46,027 nucleotides of DNA from positions 1 to 46,027 of the forward strand of contig CAYMQB010000017.1 in NCBI GenBank assembly GCA_964392665.1, given 5' to 3'. The stretch's first letter is position 1. Every line of letters begins with the position of its first letter. The translations under genes were made by a program, and so were the position numbers. This DNA comes from CAYMQB01 sp964392665. Its GTDB lineage: Bacteria > Hydrothermota > E44-bin80. Below, piece by piece: positions 16,968 to 25,272 of the stretch. The notes beneath the pieces were generated by a model. That model saw only the letters and a list, made by a program, of their open reading frames with translations. It did not search any database and was not told the DNA's origin.

Positions 16968-18266
16968 ATGAGTGAACGTGTACAGGTCAATCTGGGTGTA
17001 GAAGATATTCCACACCGGTGGTATAATATAATTCCTGACCTTCCAGAACCACTTCCACCCCCGAGAGACCCTGAAGAAGGTGAGTCAAGACTTAAGAAAT
17101 TACCGGAACTGATGATAGGAGAATGTTTGAAACAGGAAATGTCAACCGATAATTGGATTGATATTCCCGAAGGTATCAGAACTTTGTATGCACAAGCTGG
17201 AAGACCGAGACCACTTTTCAGGGCACTGAATCTTGAGAAAAAGCTTGATACACCAGCAAAAATGTATTACAAAAGCGAGTTTTTTAGTCCTACCGGAAGC
17301 CATAAAGTTAATACTGCTCTCGCACAGTGTTGGTATGCAAAACAACAGGGTTTTGAGAGAGTGACGACCGAAACAGGTGCAGGGCAGTGGGGAACTGCTT
17401 TGTCTTATGCTTCGGCAGTAGCTGGAATGAAATGTACGGTTTTCTGGGTCAGAAGTGTATATAACTGGAAAGAAGATAGATTGGCATTGATGAAATTGTT
17501 AGGTGCAGAGGTTTATGCATCACCGAGTCCAATGACGGAATTCGGAAAGACACTGTATGATAAAAATCCGGACCACGTAGGTTCACTTGGCATTGCCATC
17601 TCCGAAGGTTTAGAAGATTCCGAGAAGGATCCAAAAGCAGTCTATTGCCTGGGTTCCGTTCTCAACCATGTTCTCATGCATCAAACAGTGATTGGACTGG
17701 AAACAAAAAAGCAGTTCGAAGTTTTTGATGACTATCCTGATTTAGTGATTTCTTGCTTTGGGGGTGGCTCAAACTTCGGAGGTTTTGCATTACCCTTTGT
17801 TGGCGATGTTTTGAAAAAAGGAAAAAAAATAAAGTTCATTGCTGCGCAAAGCAAGGTTTCTCCAAATTTGCAGGGCAATTACAAATACGATTTTGCTGAT
17901 TATGCAGAGAAGACACCTCAGTTAAAGATGTATACGCTCGGTCATAGGGTTGATATGCAGCCAATAAAGGCAGACGGGCTTCGATACCATGGTGCTTCAC
18001 CAATTATCAGCCTATTGCGAGACAAAGGTTATATCGAAACTATTGCGTACCCGGGCGACGAAAAATATGTTTTCGAAACCGCAAAGCTCTTCACCGAAAC
18101 GGAAGGATGGTTACCGGCTCCTGAATCTGCGTATTCCATTTGTTGCGCAATTGAAGAAGCGTTAAAATGTAAGGAATCAGGAGAAAAGAAGGTAATAGCA
18201 TTTAATGTTTCTGGTCATGGCTTTCTGGATATCCCTGGATACAAAGCAGTTCTGGGCATAAAATAA
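16968..18266 (+). CDS. Tryptophan synthase beta-like protein (TrpB2 type)
   Basis: PLP enzyme of 432 residues that joins indole and serine to form tryptophan. The PLP lysine is Lys113 in GSHKVNTA, the substrate region TETGAGQWGTAL is intact, and the phosphate-binding loop is CFGGGSNFGGFA. The long N-terminal extension and length fit the TrpB2 group, which acts without a tight TrpA partner, rather than TrpB1. No trpA or other trp gene is adjacent, which supports TrpB2 and a salvage role for indole. It is a single-gene unit with its own promoter and a terminator after the stop. Confidence 0.92.
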   Translation: MSERVQVNLGVEDIPHRWYNIIPDLPEPLPPPRDPEEGESRLKKLPELMIGECLKQEMSTDNWIDIPEGIRTLYAQAGRPRPLFRALNLEKKLDTPAKMYYKSEFFSPTGSHKVNTALAQCWYAKQQGFERVTTETGAGQWGTALSYASAVAGMKCTVFWVRSVYNWKEDRLALMKLLGAEVYASPSPMTEFGKTLYDKNPDHVGSLGIAISEGLEDSEKDPKAVYCLGSVLNHVLMHQTVIGLETKKQFEVFDDYPDLVISCFGGGSNFGGFALPFVGDVLKKGKKIKFIAAQSKVSPNLQGNYKYDFADYAEKTPQLKMYTLGHRVDMQPIKADGLRYHGASPIISLLRDKGYIETIAYPGDEKYVFETAKLFTETEGWLPAPESAYSICCAIEEALKCKESGEKKVIAFNVSGHGFLDIPGYKAVLGIK

Positions 18267-18279
18267 TAAGGTGAGGATT

Positions 18280-18299
18280 AAACTATCTTTATAGTTTTT
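18280..18299. terminator. Terminator between convergent TrpB2 and OmpA genes
   Basis: An AAACTAT/ATAGTTT hairpin with a 4-nt loop is followed by T5 on the plus strand, between the plus-strand TrpB2 gene and the minus-strand OmpA gene. It is AT-rich, so strength is moderate. On the minus strand the T-tract is short. Confidence 0.6.
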
Positions 18300-19212
18300 A
18301 CCTAACCAGTATGTCAACCCTGTCTGTTTTGACTTTTCCCACGACTGCATAGCCTGCAGTATGTATTACCACACCTTTGGGCAGTATGATTTTGTCGCTT
18401 ATAAGCTTTGCTATATTATTAGCCCTTTGCTGTGATATTGTCTCATTCGTTGAATAGGCTTTAACCGATATTCGCCTTATGAATCTTTTTCTGACTATGT
18501 CACAACTTTCGGTGAGAAGATTCATTACACTTTTTCTAATTTCAGATTTCCCGGGTTCAAAAACCTCGCGACCATCCAGTCTTATAATCCAATCTATGTT
18601 TTCCTTGTAGAGTATACCCTGCACGCGAATCTCTTTTCCCATCACTCTGGAACGGTTCCCCAGTTTATCCACGGCTGTTGCATAGTATGTATAGGAAGAG
18701 CCAACATCTATCATCTTGTCTTTCTCTCCTCTTCCATTCCAGAAAAGTTTCATGGGGGGTTTGCCTTTACCGGCAAATGTATTAAAAACTGTTCCAGCTG
18801 CATCGGTTATCACAAGTTCCCATTCGGCAACATCGTGGCCATAGAGTGGATGAAAAAGGGCAATTTCATTCCTGTTTATTCCGGTTAACCAGGGGTGGAA
18901 AAGCTGGTCGCTTGCGAGTGTGGGAAGAGGTGTGCTTGCAATATCGGAATTCTTTATTAATTCCTTGTCATAAATGAAACCCTTCTCACCGGCATAGGAT
19001 TCTATTATCTCGAATATGTCGAACTTCAAAAGGGTTTGTGGTTTTAGTTCGTCTATGGTTCCCGTGAATTTCCCTTTTACCTCTTCCTCGAAAGTTCTAC
19101 CGCTTCCGGATTTTTCTCCCTGTCCACCGGTTGGTTGCTCCTGAGCGGATAGCAGGGAACTCAGGGAAAGAGTTAGTACCAGTATTAGTAGATTAATAGG
19201 TAATTTCTTCAT
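18298..19212 (-). CDS. OmpA-family protein with FlgD-like Ig domain
   Basis: A 304-residue exported protein, last of nine contiguous genes. It has a signal peptide (MKKLPINLLILVLTLSLSS), a middle domain (about 120-200) of FlgD-Ig type (WELVITDAAGTVF...LFWNGRGEKD), and a C-terminal OmpA-like peptidoglycan-binding domain (about 210-304) with ISQQRANNIAKLI at the usual NxxLSxxRA position. It should anchor the complex to the cell wall, as Pal does in Tol-Pal. It follows the TonB gene by 36 nt with AAGGAGAAAA before its ATG. The OmpA call is firm; its exact partner is inferred. Confidence 0.82.
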   Translation of the reverse strand: MKKLPINLLILVLTLSLSSLLSAQEQPTGGQGEKSGSGRTFEEEVKGKFTGTIDELKPQTLLKFDIFEIIESYAGEKGFIYDKELIKNSDIASTPLPTLASDQLFHPWLTGINRNEIALFHPLYGHDVAEWELVITDAAGTVFNTFAGKGKPPMKLFWNGRGEKDKMIDVGSSYTYYATAVDKLGNRSRVMGKEIRVQGILYKENIDWIIRLDGREVFEPGKSEIRKSVMNLLTESCDIVRKRFIRRISVKAYSTNETISQQRANNIAKLISDKIILPKGVVIHTAGYAVVGKVKTDRVDILVR

Positions 19213-19248
19213 ATTTTCTCCTTGAAACTTTTCGCAGCGGTTTTTAGC

Positions 19249-20208
19249 TTAGAGAGTGAACTTAATAGTAATAATTCCCCATTGTGTTTCTTGAATTACA
19301 TTAGGGGGAAGCGCGGCGAATCTCCATTTTACTAAAGCCTTCTTTGCAGAATTATCCCATGAACCGGAGCCACTCGTTCTTTCGATAAACGCATTGGTTT
19401 TTACTACGCCACTCGGTGTTACCCAAAATCGTATTTGAACAACGGCAGATACACCCTGTTTTAGAGCCCACTCAGGATAAGGAGGAAGATATTTTGCAAG
19501 TATCTTTCTACCAGAAAGTGGACCTGTAATGCTGACCGAGGGTCCCGAACGTTTTCCTGCTCCTTTTATCTTCATACTTTCGTTCTTGTTTGATGTGATT
19601 GGCGCAACAGTAGGTCTCTCAGCTATGTTTGAAACAGGTTCTTTTTCAAGCTCAAGGGGTGCTTCCGAACCGCTTCCACCTGCTGAAGTGTAAAGTCCAA
19701 TCTGTCCTCTTTTGGGACCGCCTTTGTCTTTTATGATGATACTGGGTGCCTGGAGTATTTCCTCGGTGGATTTTTGTGAAGAACCGACTCTTATGATGTC
19801 GGTTACACCACCTTCTGCTCCTTCGAAATCATCATATGAATCAAGGTCAATTGCAGTTTGAGATCGGTCTATATCCTTGCTTGAAATGTCAATACCTTTC
19901 GTTTCATCTACACCGGGAACCGGTGGAAGGGACTTGAGCATTTCCGACACGTCTTCGTTGCTTAGCGACGGCAAATCTTCTTCCTTCGTGAACATATTTT
20001 TGAGTGCTTGGAGAGGACTGATGGTCCGGGGGGCTTTTACGGAACTTGGAGGTAGTGTCTCATCGATAAATTCAACGCTTTCGAGTCTTTCCAGCGGAGC
20101 AGCACTCTGCTTGTGTATTACAAGAAAGAACAGCAAAGAGTGAAAAACAATGGAGAGAACAACATTGAAGAAAAATGAACGCTCATAGAAGCCCAGTGTT
20201 AGACGCAT
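19249..20208 (-). CDS. TonB-family energy transducer
   Basis: A 319-residue inner-membrane protein with one N-terminal helix (about 12-32, FNVVLSIVFHSLLFFLVI), a long charged and Gly/Pro-containing periplasmic linker, and a C-terminal TonB domain (about 230-319). The domain contains YPEWALKQGVSAVVQIRFWV and KKALVKWRFAALP, the typical strands and helix. It would carry proton-motive energy from ExbB/ExbD to an outer-membrane partner. It lies 15 nt after the second ExbD gene. No TonB-dependent receptor is in the window, so the partner is more likely the PorV-like barrel or another surface protein (inference). Confidence 0.85.
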   Translation of the reverse strand: MRLTLGFYERSFFFNVVLSIVFHSLLFFLVIHKQSAAPLERLESVEFIDETLPPSSVKAPRTISPLQALKNMFTKEEDLPSLSNEDVSEMLKSLPPVPGVDETKGIDISSKDIDRSQTAIDLDSYDDFEGAEGGVTDIIRVGSSQKSTEEILQAPSIIIKDKGGPKRGQIGLYTSAGGSGSEAPLELEKEPVSNIAERPTVAPITSNKNESMKIKGAGKRSGPSVSITGPLSGRKILAKYLPPYPEWALKQGVSAVVQIRFWVTPSGVVKTNAFIERTSGSGSWDNSAKKALVKWRFAALPPNVIQETQWGIITIKFTL

Positions 20209-20223
20209 AACTCATCGCCTCCT

Positions 20224-20649
20224 TTATGTTCTTTGAACAGTGCCAACGGATATCCGTTGAGCACCAAGTTTTTTCGATGTCGATATTATGGAAATTACTA
20301 TTCCGTGCCTAACATTTCTATCTGCCTTTATAATTACCATTCTATCCGGATATGTATCGATTTGCTTCTTAAGATAAACTGGATATTGCTCGAAAGATAC
20401 GATTTTTTCGTTAATAGAAATTCTGTTAGCGTTTTCCGGAGGAATTGCAGGTGTTATTGTTACCGTTATATTTGCATTCTGTCTGGGTTCCACGGTCGCT
20501 GCCTTTGGGAGTTGTATGTTTAATGGGGAGGTAACCATCATAATCGGGGTTGTCACCATCAGTACGACGAGGAGAGTAAAAGAAACATCGCAAAGAGGTG
20601 TAATCATTATTTCCGCTTTTGGAACCCTTGTCACTCTTTTCATATCCAA
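20224..20649 (-). CDS. ExbD/TolR-type protein, Asp-containing paralogue
   Basis: A 141-residue protein with a short cytoplasmic N-terminus, one membrane helix and a periplasmic domain. The helix holds the conserved ITPLCDVSF motif, with the proton-carrying Asp at residue 21. Together with the ExbB-like protein it would form a proton channel that drives TonB. It is the second of two adjacent ExbD genes and the only one retaining the Asp. The periplasmic part (RMVIIKADRNVRHGIVISII) is typical of the family. Confidence 0.9.
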   Translation of the reverse strand: MDMKRVTRVPKAEIMITPLCDVSFTLLVVLMVTTPIMMVTSPLNIQLPKAATVEPRQNANITVTITPAIPPENANRISINEKIVSFEQYPVYLKKQIDTYPDRMVIIKADRNVRHGIVISIISTSKKLGAQRISVGTVQRT

Positions 20650-20680
20650 TACCTCCTGTTTTTCCCCTTATTAGCGTTGG

Positions 20681-21112
20681 TTACTTTTTGCGTTTCGATT
20701 TTCGCTTTAATATTGCTAATTTAATTGCTCCCTTTTGTTTTGCAAGGTCCAGTATCGTTACAACACTCTGATGGGGAACGTTCTCATCGGCACTTACAAG
20801 GACAATCCTCGAAGTGCTTCGAGCAAGCAGTTCGGCAAGAAGCTGTGGAAATTGCTCTTCATTAACAGGCTCATTGTTCAAAAGAATATAACCTTGGTCT
20901 GATATGTGGACATTAACTTTCACCTCTGTCTCTTTTCTCTGCTTACCTGCTTTACGCAGAGATGGTGCAGCGATGGTTATTCCCGAATGATACATCATGG
21001 GAGCACTCATCATAAAAAATAAAACCAGGAGGAGAGCTACATTTATCGTAGGTGCAATGGGAACTTCCGGAGTTTCCGGTTCTGTCTCTGGTTTTGGAAA
21101 TCTTCTTTTCAT
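20681..21112 (-). CDS. ExbD/TolR-type protein lacking the membrane Asp (Asn24)
   Basis: A 143-residue ExbD homologue whose helix starts PIAPTINVALLLVLFFMM. At the position of the invariant proton-binding Asp (ITPLxDV in the paralogue next door) this protein has Asn24; the codon reads AAT in the DNA. The rest is intact: the periplasmic domain with VLVSADENVPHQSVVTILDLA matches the family and the length is normal, so it does not look like decay. Its ATG overlaps the ExbB stop by 4 nt (coupled translation). It probably pairs with the Asp-bearing paralogue to give a hetero-dimer (inference). Confidence 0.88.
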   Translation of the reverse strand: MKRRFPKPETEPETPEVPIAPTINVALLLVLFFMMSAPMMYHSGITIAAPSLRKAGKQRKETEVKVNVHISDQGYILLNNEPVNEEQFPQLLAELLARSTSRIVLVSADENVPHQSVVTILDLAKQKGAIKLAILKRKSKRKK

Positions 21113-21798
21113 TTTAAGTTATCCTCCAATAGGTCAGAAAGGTCTATGTTTTCCTGGTCTTTTCCTCCAGATTTCCCCGATCTCTTAATGGTATCAATGA
21201 ACGCAAGTAGCTCTTTTGCGGCAACCTCGGTTCTTACCAAATATGTCCTGATGTGATTAAGGAAAAAATTGTAACCAATAGAAGCAGGAATTGCTATAAG
21301 AATTCCCATAACGGTAGTTACAAGTGCTTCTGCAACTCCCATCATAACGACACTGGGACCACCACTACCGGAAACGGCAAGGTCCCTGAATGCACGTATA
21401 ATACCGAGAACCGTTCCCAGCAAACCAAGTAGCGGAGCGATAAAACTTATAGTACTTAAAATGCTCAGCCTCTTTTCCAGTATTGTCTTCGTTTTTAACA
21501 TCTCGCCATCTACAAGTTCTGCAATATCTTCGATAGGTAAATTTCTGTTTTTTATTCCGACTTTGAGAACATCTGCAAGTGGATTACTTGCTGATTCACA
21601 TACATATAGGGCTTCGTCACTCTTGTTTCTTTTCAGTGATGAACGAATCCTCTGAAGCAATCTTTCTTCGTTAATTCTCAAGCCCCTATAAGCCCAAATT
21701 CTATCTATAAGAACAGCTACAGCAAAGATAGAAAGTCCAAGTAAAAGGTCGATTGCCCAACTAGTTTTAACCAACTGTACAAAACTTATTCCTGCCAT
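21109..21798 (-). CDS. ExbB/TolQ/MotA-type proton channel protein
   Basis: A 229-residue inner-membrane protein with three hydrophobic helices: residues about 15-35, and the two after ISFIAPLLGLLGTVLGIIRAF, ending in VTTVMGILIAIPASIGYNFF. The segment LLGLLGTVLGII is the family hallmark. It is the stator of the ExbBD/TolQR machines that converts proton flow into work. The neighbours (ExbD twice, TonB, OmpA) fit a Tol-Pal-like or gliding-type motor. The C-terminus is rich in charged residues. Confidence 0.93.
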   Translation of the reverse strand: MAGISFVQLVKTSWAIDLLLGLSIFAVAVLIDRIWAYRGLRINEERLLQRIRSSLKRNKSDEALYVCESASNPLADVLKVGIKNRNLPIEDIAELVDGEMLKTKTILEKRLSILSTISFIAPLLGLLGTVLGIIRAFRDLAVSGSGGPSVVMMGVAEALVTTVMGILIAIPASIGYNFFLNHIRTYLVRTEVAAKELLAFIDTIKRSGKSGGKDQENIDLSDLLEDNLK

Positions 21799-21816
21799 CT
21801 TTCACTACTCCTTTCT

Positions 21817-22371
21817 TTAAGCAGCCTTTGTCAACGATTCTATCTTTGTTTTAAGTTCCTGTGCAAAGGTTATGAACCCTGATTCCTTTATCATTCCCTT
21901 TTTGGTTTTTTCGAGAAAATCCTGGAGTTCTTTCTCCAGATTTTTTACATTGTTCTCAATACCGGTAATTCTATCAATTATTTGATTAAAGGGTTCTGAG
22001 AGATAGTGAAATTCTAACTCGTCACTCTGTCGGAATTTTATAGTCTCAGGATCTTCACCCCTTATCAGCATTTCCATATGGTTTCGTAAACGAGTAAGAG
22101 GACCAAAGAGATTCTTGGATATAAGATATGATATCCATAAAATAAGCCCAAGAAGAATAACGGTAAGGATTAAGAAAATTTTAAGAAGGTTAAGGAATAG
22201 AAATTTTCCGGAGCCTATAAGTCCCATCGTTTTTACCGCTGGCAGCCAAAAAAGGACGACGATCCCAAGCAAGGCTAAAATAACAAGCGAAAAAACACCG
22301 ATCGAAATAAGTGTTCGAACAATCTTCAGCTGAAACGATTCCTTAAAAATACGGGCTTTTCTTCTCTCCAT
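21817..22371 (-). CDS. Membrane protein with HAMP domain and coiled coil
   Basis: A 184-residue protein with two membrane helices (about 16-45 and 52-80). They are followed by a HAMP-type linker (NLFGPLTRLRNHMEMLIRGEDP) and a long C-terminal coiled coil (about 130-184, rich in Lys/Glu and Leu). No kinase, methyl-accepting or cyclase output domain follows, so it is a truncated-looking signalling or scaffold subunit. It sits between the TPR giant and ExbB in the motor operon and may couple a conformational signal to the channel (inference). Confidence 0.7.
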   Translation of the reverse strand: MERRKARIFKESFQLKIVRTLISIGVFSLVILALLGIVVLFWLPAVKTMGLIGSGKFLFLNLLKIFLILTVILLGLILWISYLISKNLFGPLTRLRNHMEMLIRGEDPETIKFRQSDELEFHYLSEPFNQIIDRITGIENNVKNLEKELQDFLEKTKKGMIKESGFITFAQELKTKIESLTKAA

Positions 22372-22383
22372 ATTTGCTCCTTC

Positions 22384-25245
22384 CTACATATGCTGTCTAA
22401 GGTAATTTATTCTATCATTGGCACTTTTTTTTACCTGACCGTTCGTGGAAACTTGAATCAACCTTTGATAAGTATCTATTGCTTCATTGAATCGTTGCTG
22501 TTTTTCATACATAACCGCAAGTTTTGCAAGACCTTTAACCTGATTGGGGTTGTCTACAAGGGAAAGTGTTTTCAGCCTTAGATATGATTGAACAGCATCC
22601 GCTTCACGGTTCAGGTTCTCGTAACACTCACCCATTAATTCGTATAATTGGGCAGATTCTTTTGCACTTGTCGGAGAAATCGACTCGAAAATCGTTAGCG
22701 CTTTTGAGAAATCGCTCTTTTCCATATAAACAGCGCCAGCCTGGATCTTTGCCATAACGGATTTCTCAGTGTTTCCTTCTTCACCGTATTCCTGGAGGAT
22801 TCTTGCAGCTTTTTCACTCTTGCCCATCTTCTTATAACAAAGAGCTAGGTTATATCTCGCATTGGAAGCAAAATCACTTTGTGGATAATCTTTTGTAATA
22901 GAGGAAAATGTTGCGGCGGCTTCCTTGTAACTGTGAACCTTGAAATATGCCATTGCCATACTAAACTTCACCTGTGGTATCATCTGACTTTCTGGGAAGT
23001 AAGCGATAAATTTCTCCGCTTCGGAGATTACATTTTTATACTCTTCCTTCTTTTTATAACATTCAACGACATTTCCCTGGGCGTCTGCAGCAAGTTCGGC
23101 TTCTGGGAAATCGACGACAACCTTTCTGAATTCCTCGATTGCCGTATCGTAATTCTGTTTTTCATATGCTTCGATACCGAGATTAAATTGAGCCTCTGCT
23201 GCAAGTTCGCTATTCTGAAATTTCTCAATGAATTCTTTCATCTTTTCAGGATGCTGAATTCCTCTTCTGTAGTAGGCACGTTCAAGTCCTGTTTGTCCAT
23301 CGGTGGTAAGTTTATCATCGGGGTAGAGTTTCACGAATTTGTCGTAAGACTTAATGGCATTTTCGTCATCGTTATCGTTGTAGTAGGAGTTGGCAATTTC
23401 CAACTGTGCCTCTTTTGCAAGCTTTGATTCAGGGTAATCACTGATAACAAGTTTATAGTATGCAATTGCTTCATCATATTTGAGGGCTCTAAAATAGGTT
23501 CCCCCGATCTGGTAAGCAGCATTTGCCGCAATTGACTGTTCTGCATATTCTTTAAGAACGGTTTCCCAGGTTTTTATCGCTCTTGCAAAGTATTCCAGCT
23601 GATAATAGCATTTGCCGGCATAAAATAGAGCCTTTGCACTTGTTGGGTATTCAGGAAAAGTTTTCTGCAGCGCTTCAAATGCATCCAATGCTTTCATAAA
23701 CTCCTGTGTGTTGAAATGGGCAACACCGATACCAAATTGTGCACTTATTACCGCGGATGTGTCCGTTGGATAACTTGATACAACCCTTTGTAAATTCTCT
23801 AACGCAATATTATTTCTATTCTCATGTACAAGGTCCCAACCCAATCCCGTCAGTGCTGCAGCAATGGTTGTTGGCTCCGAATATTTTTCAACAATTTCGT
23901 TATAAAATGGTTTTGACTTCTCAAAAATCGATTTATAGTAGAAGGCATCTGCAAGGTAGAAAATACCCCTTGCATACCAGTTACCTTCTTTTCTGAAAGG
24001 AATTTTTGTAAGAAGCGGATTACCTATGGCAATACTCATCTCATAATTTGCAGTACGGTTGTATGTGCGAAGAAGCATTGCAAATGAAGCATCTATGAGC
24101 TGAGAGCGTTCGTAATAATCTACAATATGCTTGAAGTGGTCCAAGGCTTCTTCATATTTTTTGCCAAGAAAAAGATTTGCTCCTGCAAGATAATCACCCA
24201 GTCCTGCGAAATCTCCGGTTTTATAAAGACTCGAGATTTGCTTGAATACAATCAGTGCCTGGGTCGAATCTCCCTTTAGCGTATAAGCTCTTCCAAGCCT
24301 TAGGCTTGCAAGAGCTGAAACTCTCTGATTGGGATAGTTCGATGATACCCTCTGATAGGATTTAATCGCATCATCATATTTCTCCATCGATTGATAACTC
24401 TGTCCGTAAACATAATTACTGTGGGAAGCAAGGAATCGATCTTTGTGAATTAGAAGTGGTTTCAAGTATTCTATTGCTGTAAGGTAATCTCCTTGATTAT
24501 GATAACAGACCGCGAGTTTGAATTTGGCATAGTCCTTTAGTGCACTTCTCGGATATTTTCGCAAAAAGATTTCGTATTTATATAAGGCTCCTTTGAAATC
24601 TCCGGAGAAATACAGCACATCTCCCATTCCATAGTATGCGAACTTCGCAAGGTCACTCTTGGGGTATAATTCTATTAATTCCTTGTATGATTGTAGCGCT
24701 TCAAGATACTTTTTTAATGCAAAATGTGCTTTTGCTCTATAGAACAATCCTTCTTTCGTATCCACATCAGTGAGTTTTTCTACTGCACTCTTAAAATCTC
24801 CCTTTCCGAAAAGCAATATCCCTTCCGCTGCCAGTGTTTTTTTCGCATACTTGTAACCAGGATATTCACCTGCAAGTTTTGTAAAAATGTATTCTTCTGC
24901 TCTTTTCCAATCCTTAAGAGCGATATAGCACATTCCAACACCATACAGGGCTTCGGGAGCAAGGTAGTTGCCTTTATTATTTTTGTGAACGGTTTTAAAA
25001 ATTTTGATTGCGTTTTCATATCTTTTGAGATTGTAGTAACATTCTCCTAATCTGAACTGTGCTTCTTGCCCGATCTGTTTATGTTTGACAAGACCTTTAT
25101 ACTTTTTCAGAGCGAGATTCCAATCTTGCTCCTCAAACAATTGTTCGGCTATCTCGAAGTCACCACCGTAATCTTTAGCAGAACTTTGAACGCAGATAAA
25201 ACCAACAAAAAATGAAAGAATAGCTATTTTGAATAACATTTTCAT
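22384..25245 (-). CDS. Giant exported TPR-repeat protein
   Basis: About 953 residues, almost all tetratricopeptide repeats (over 20), including YGGDFEIAEQLFEEQDWNLALKK-type units. I start at 25245 because AGAGG lies 6 nt upstream and the signal peptide (MKMLFKIAILSFFVGF) begins there; a possible ATG lies 15 nt upstream. It should be a periplasmic or surface scaffold, in the style of YbgF/CpoB beside Tol-Pal or TPR proteins beside gliding motors. It lies 27 nt after the PorV-like gene. Confidence 0.85.
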   Translation of the reverse strand: MKMLFKIAILSFFVGFICVQSSAKDYGGDFEIAEQLFEEQDWNLALKKYKGLVKHKQIGQEAQFRLGECYYNLKRYENAIKIFKTVHKNNKGNYLAPEALYGVGMCYIALKDWKRAEEYIFTKLAGEYPGYKYAKKTLAAEGILLFGKGDFKSAVEKLTDVDTKEGLFYRAKAHFALKKYLEALQSYKELIELYPKSDLAKFAYYGMGDVLYFSGDFKGALYKYEIFLRKYPRSALKDYAKFKLAVCYHNQGDYLTAIEYLKPLLIHKDRFLASHSNYVYGQSYQSMEKYDDAIKSYQRVSSNYPNQRVSALASLRLGRAYTLKGDSTQALIVFKQISSLYKTGDFAGLGDYLAGANLFLGKKYEEALDHFKHIVDYYERSQLIDASFAMLLRTYNRTANYEMSIAIGNPLLTKIPFRKEGNWYARGIFYLADAFYYKSIFEKSKPFYNEIVEKYSEPTTIAAALTGLGWDLVHENRNNIALENLQRVVSSYPTDTSAVISAQFGIGVAHFNTQEFMKALDAFEALQKTFPEYPTSAKALFYAGKCYYQLEYFARAIKTWETVLKEYAEQSIAANAAYQIGGTYFRALKYDEAIAYYKLVISDYPESKLAKEAQLEIANSYYNDNDDENAIKSYDKFVKLYPDDKLTTDGQTGLERAYYRRGIQHPEKMKEFIEKFQNSELAAEAQFNLGIEAYEKQNYDTAIEEFRKVVVDFPEAELAADAQGNVVECYKKKEEYKNVISEAEKFIAYFPESQMIPQVKFSMAMAYFKVHSYKEAAATFSSITKDYPQSDFASNARYNLALCYKKMGKSEKAARILQEYGEEGNTEKSVMAKIQAGAVYMEKSDFSKALTIFESISPTSAKESAQLYELMGECYENLNREADAVQSYLRLKTLSLVDNPNQVKGLAKLAVMYEKQQRFNEAIDTYQRLIQVSTNGQVKKSANDRINYLRQHM

Positions 25246-25272
25246 ATTTAACCTCTTCATTTACTATTTACC

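Noticed and set aside
16915..16980. Short frame in the TrpB2 leader as a trp leader peptide
   Set aside because: It has no Trp codons, no Shine-Dalgarno sequence and no attenuator hairpin.
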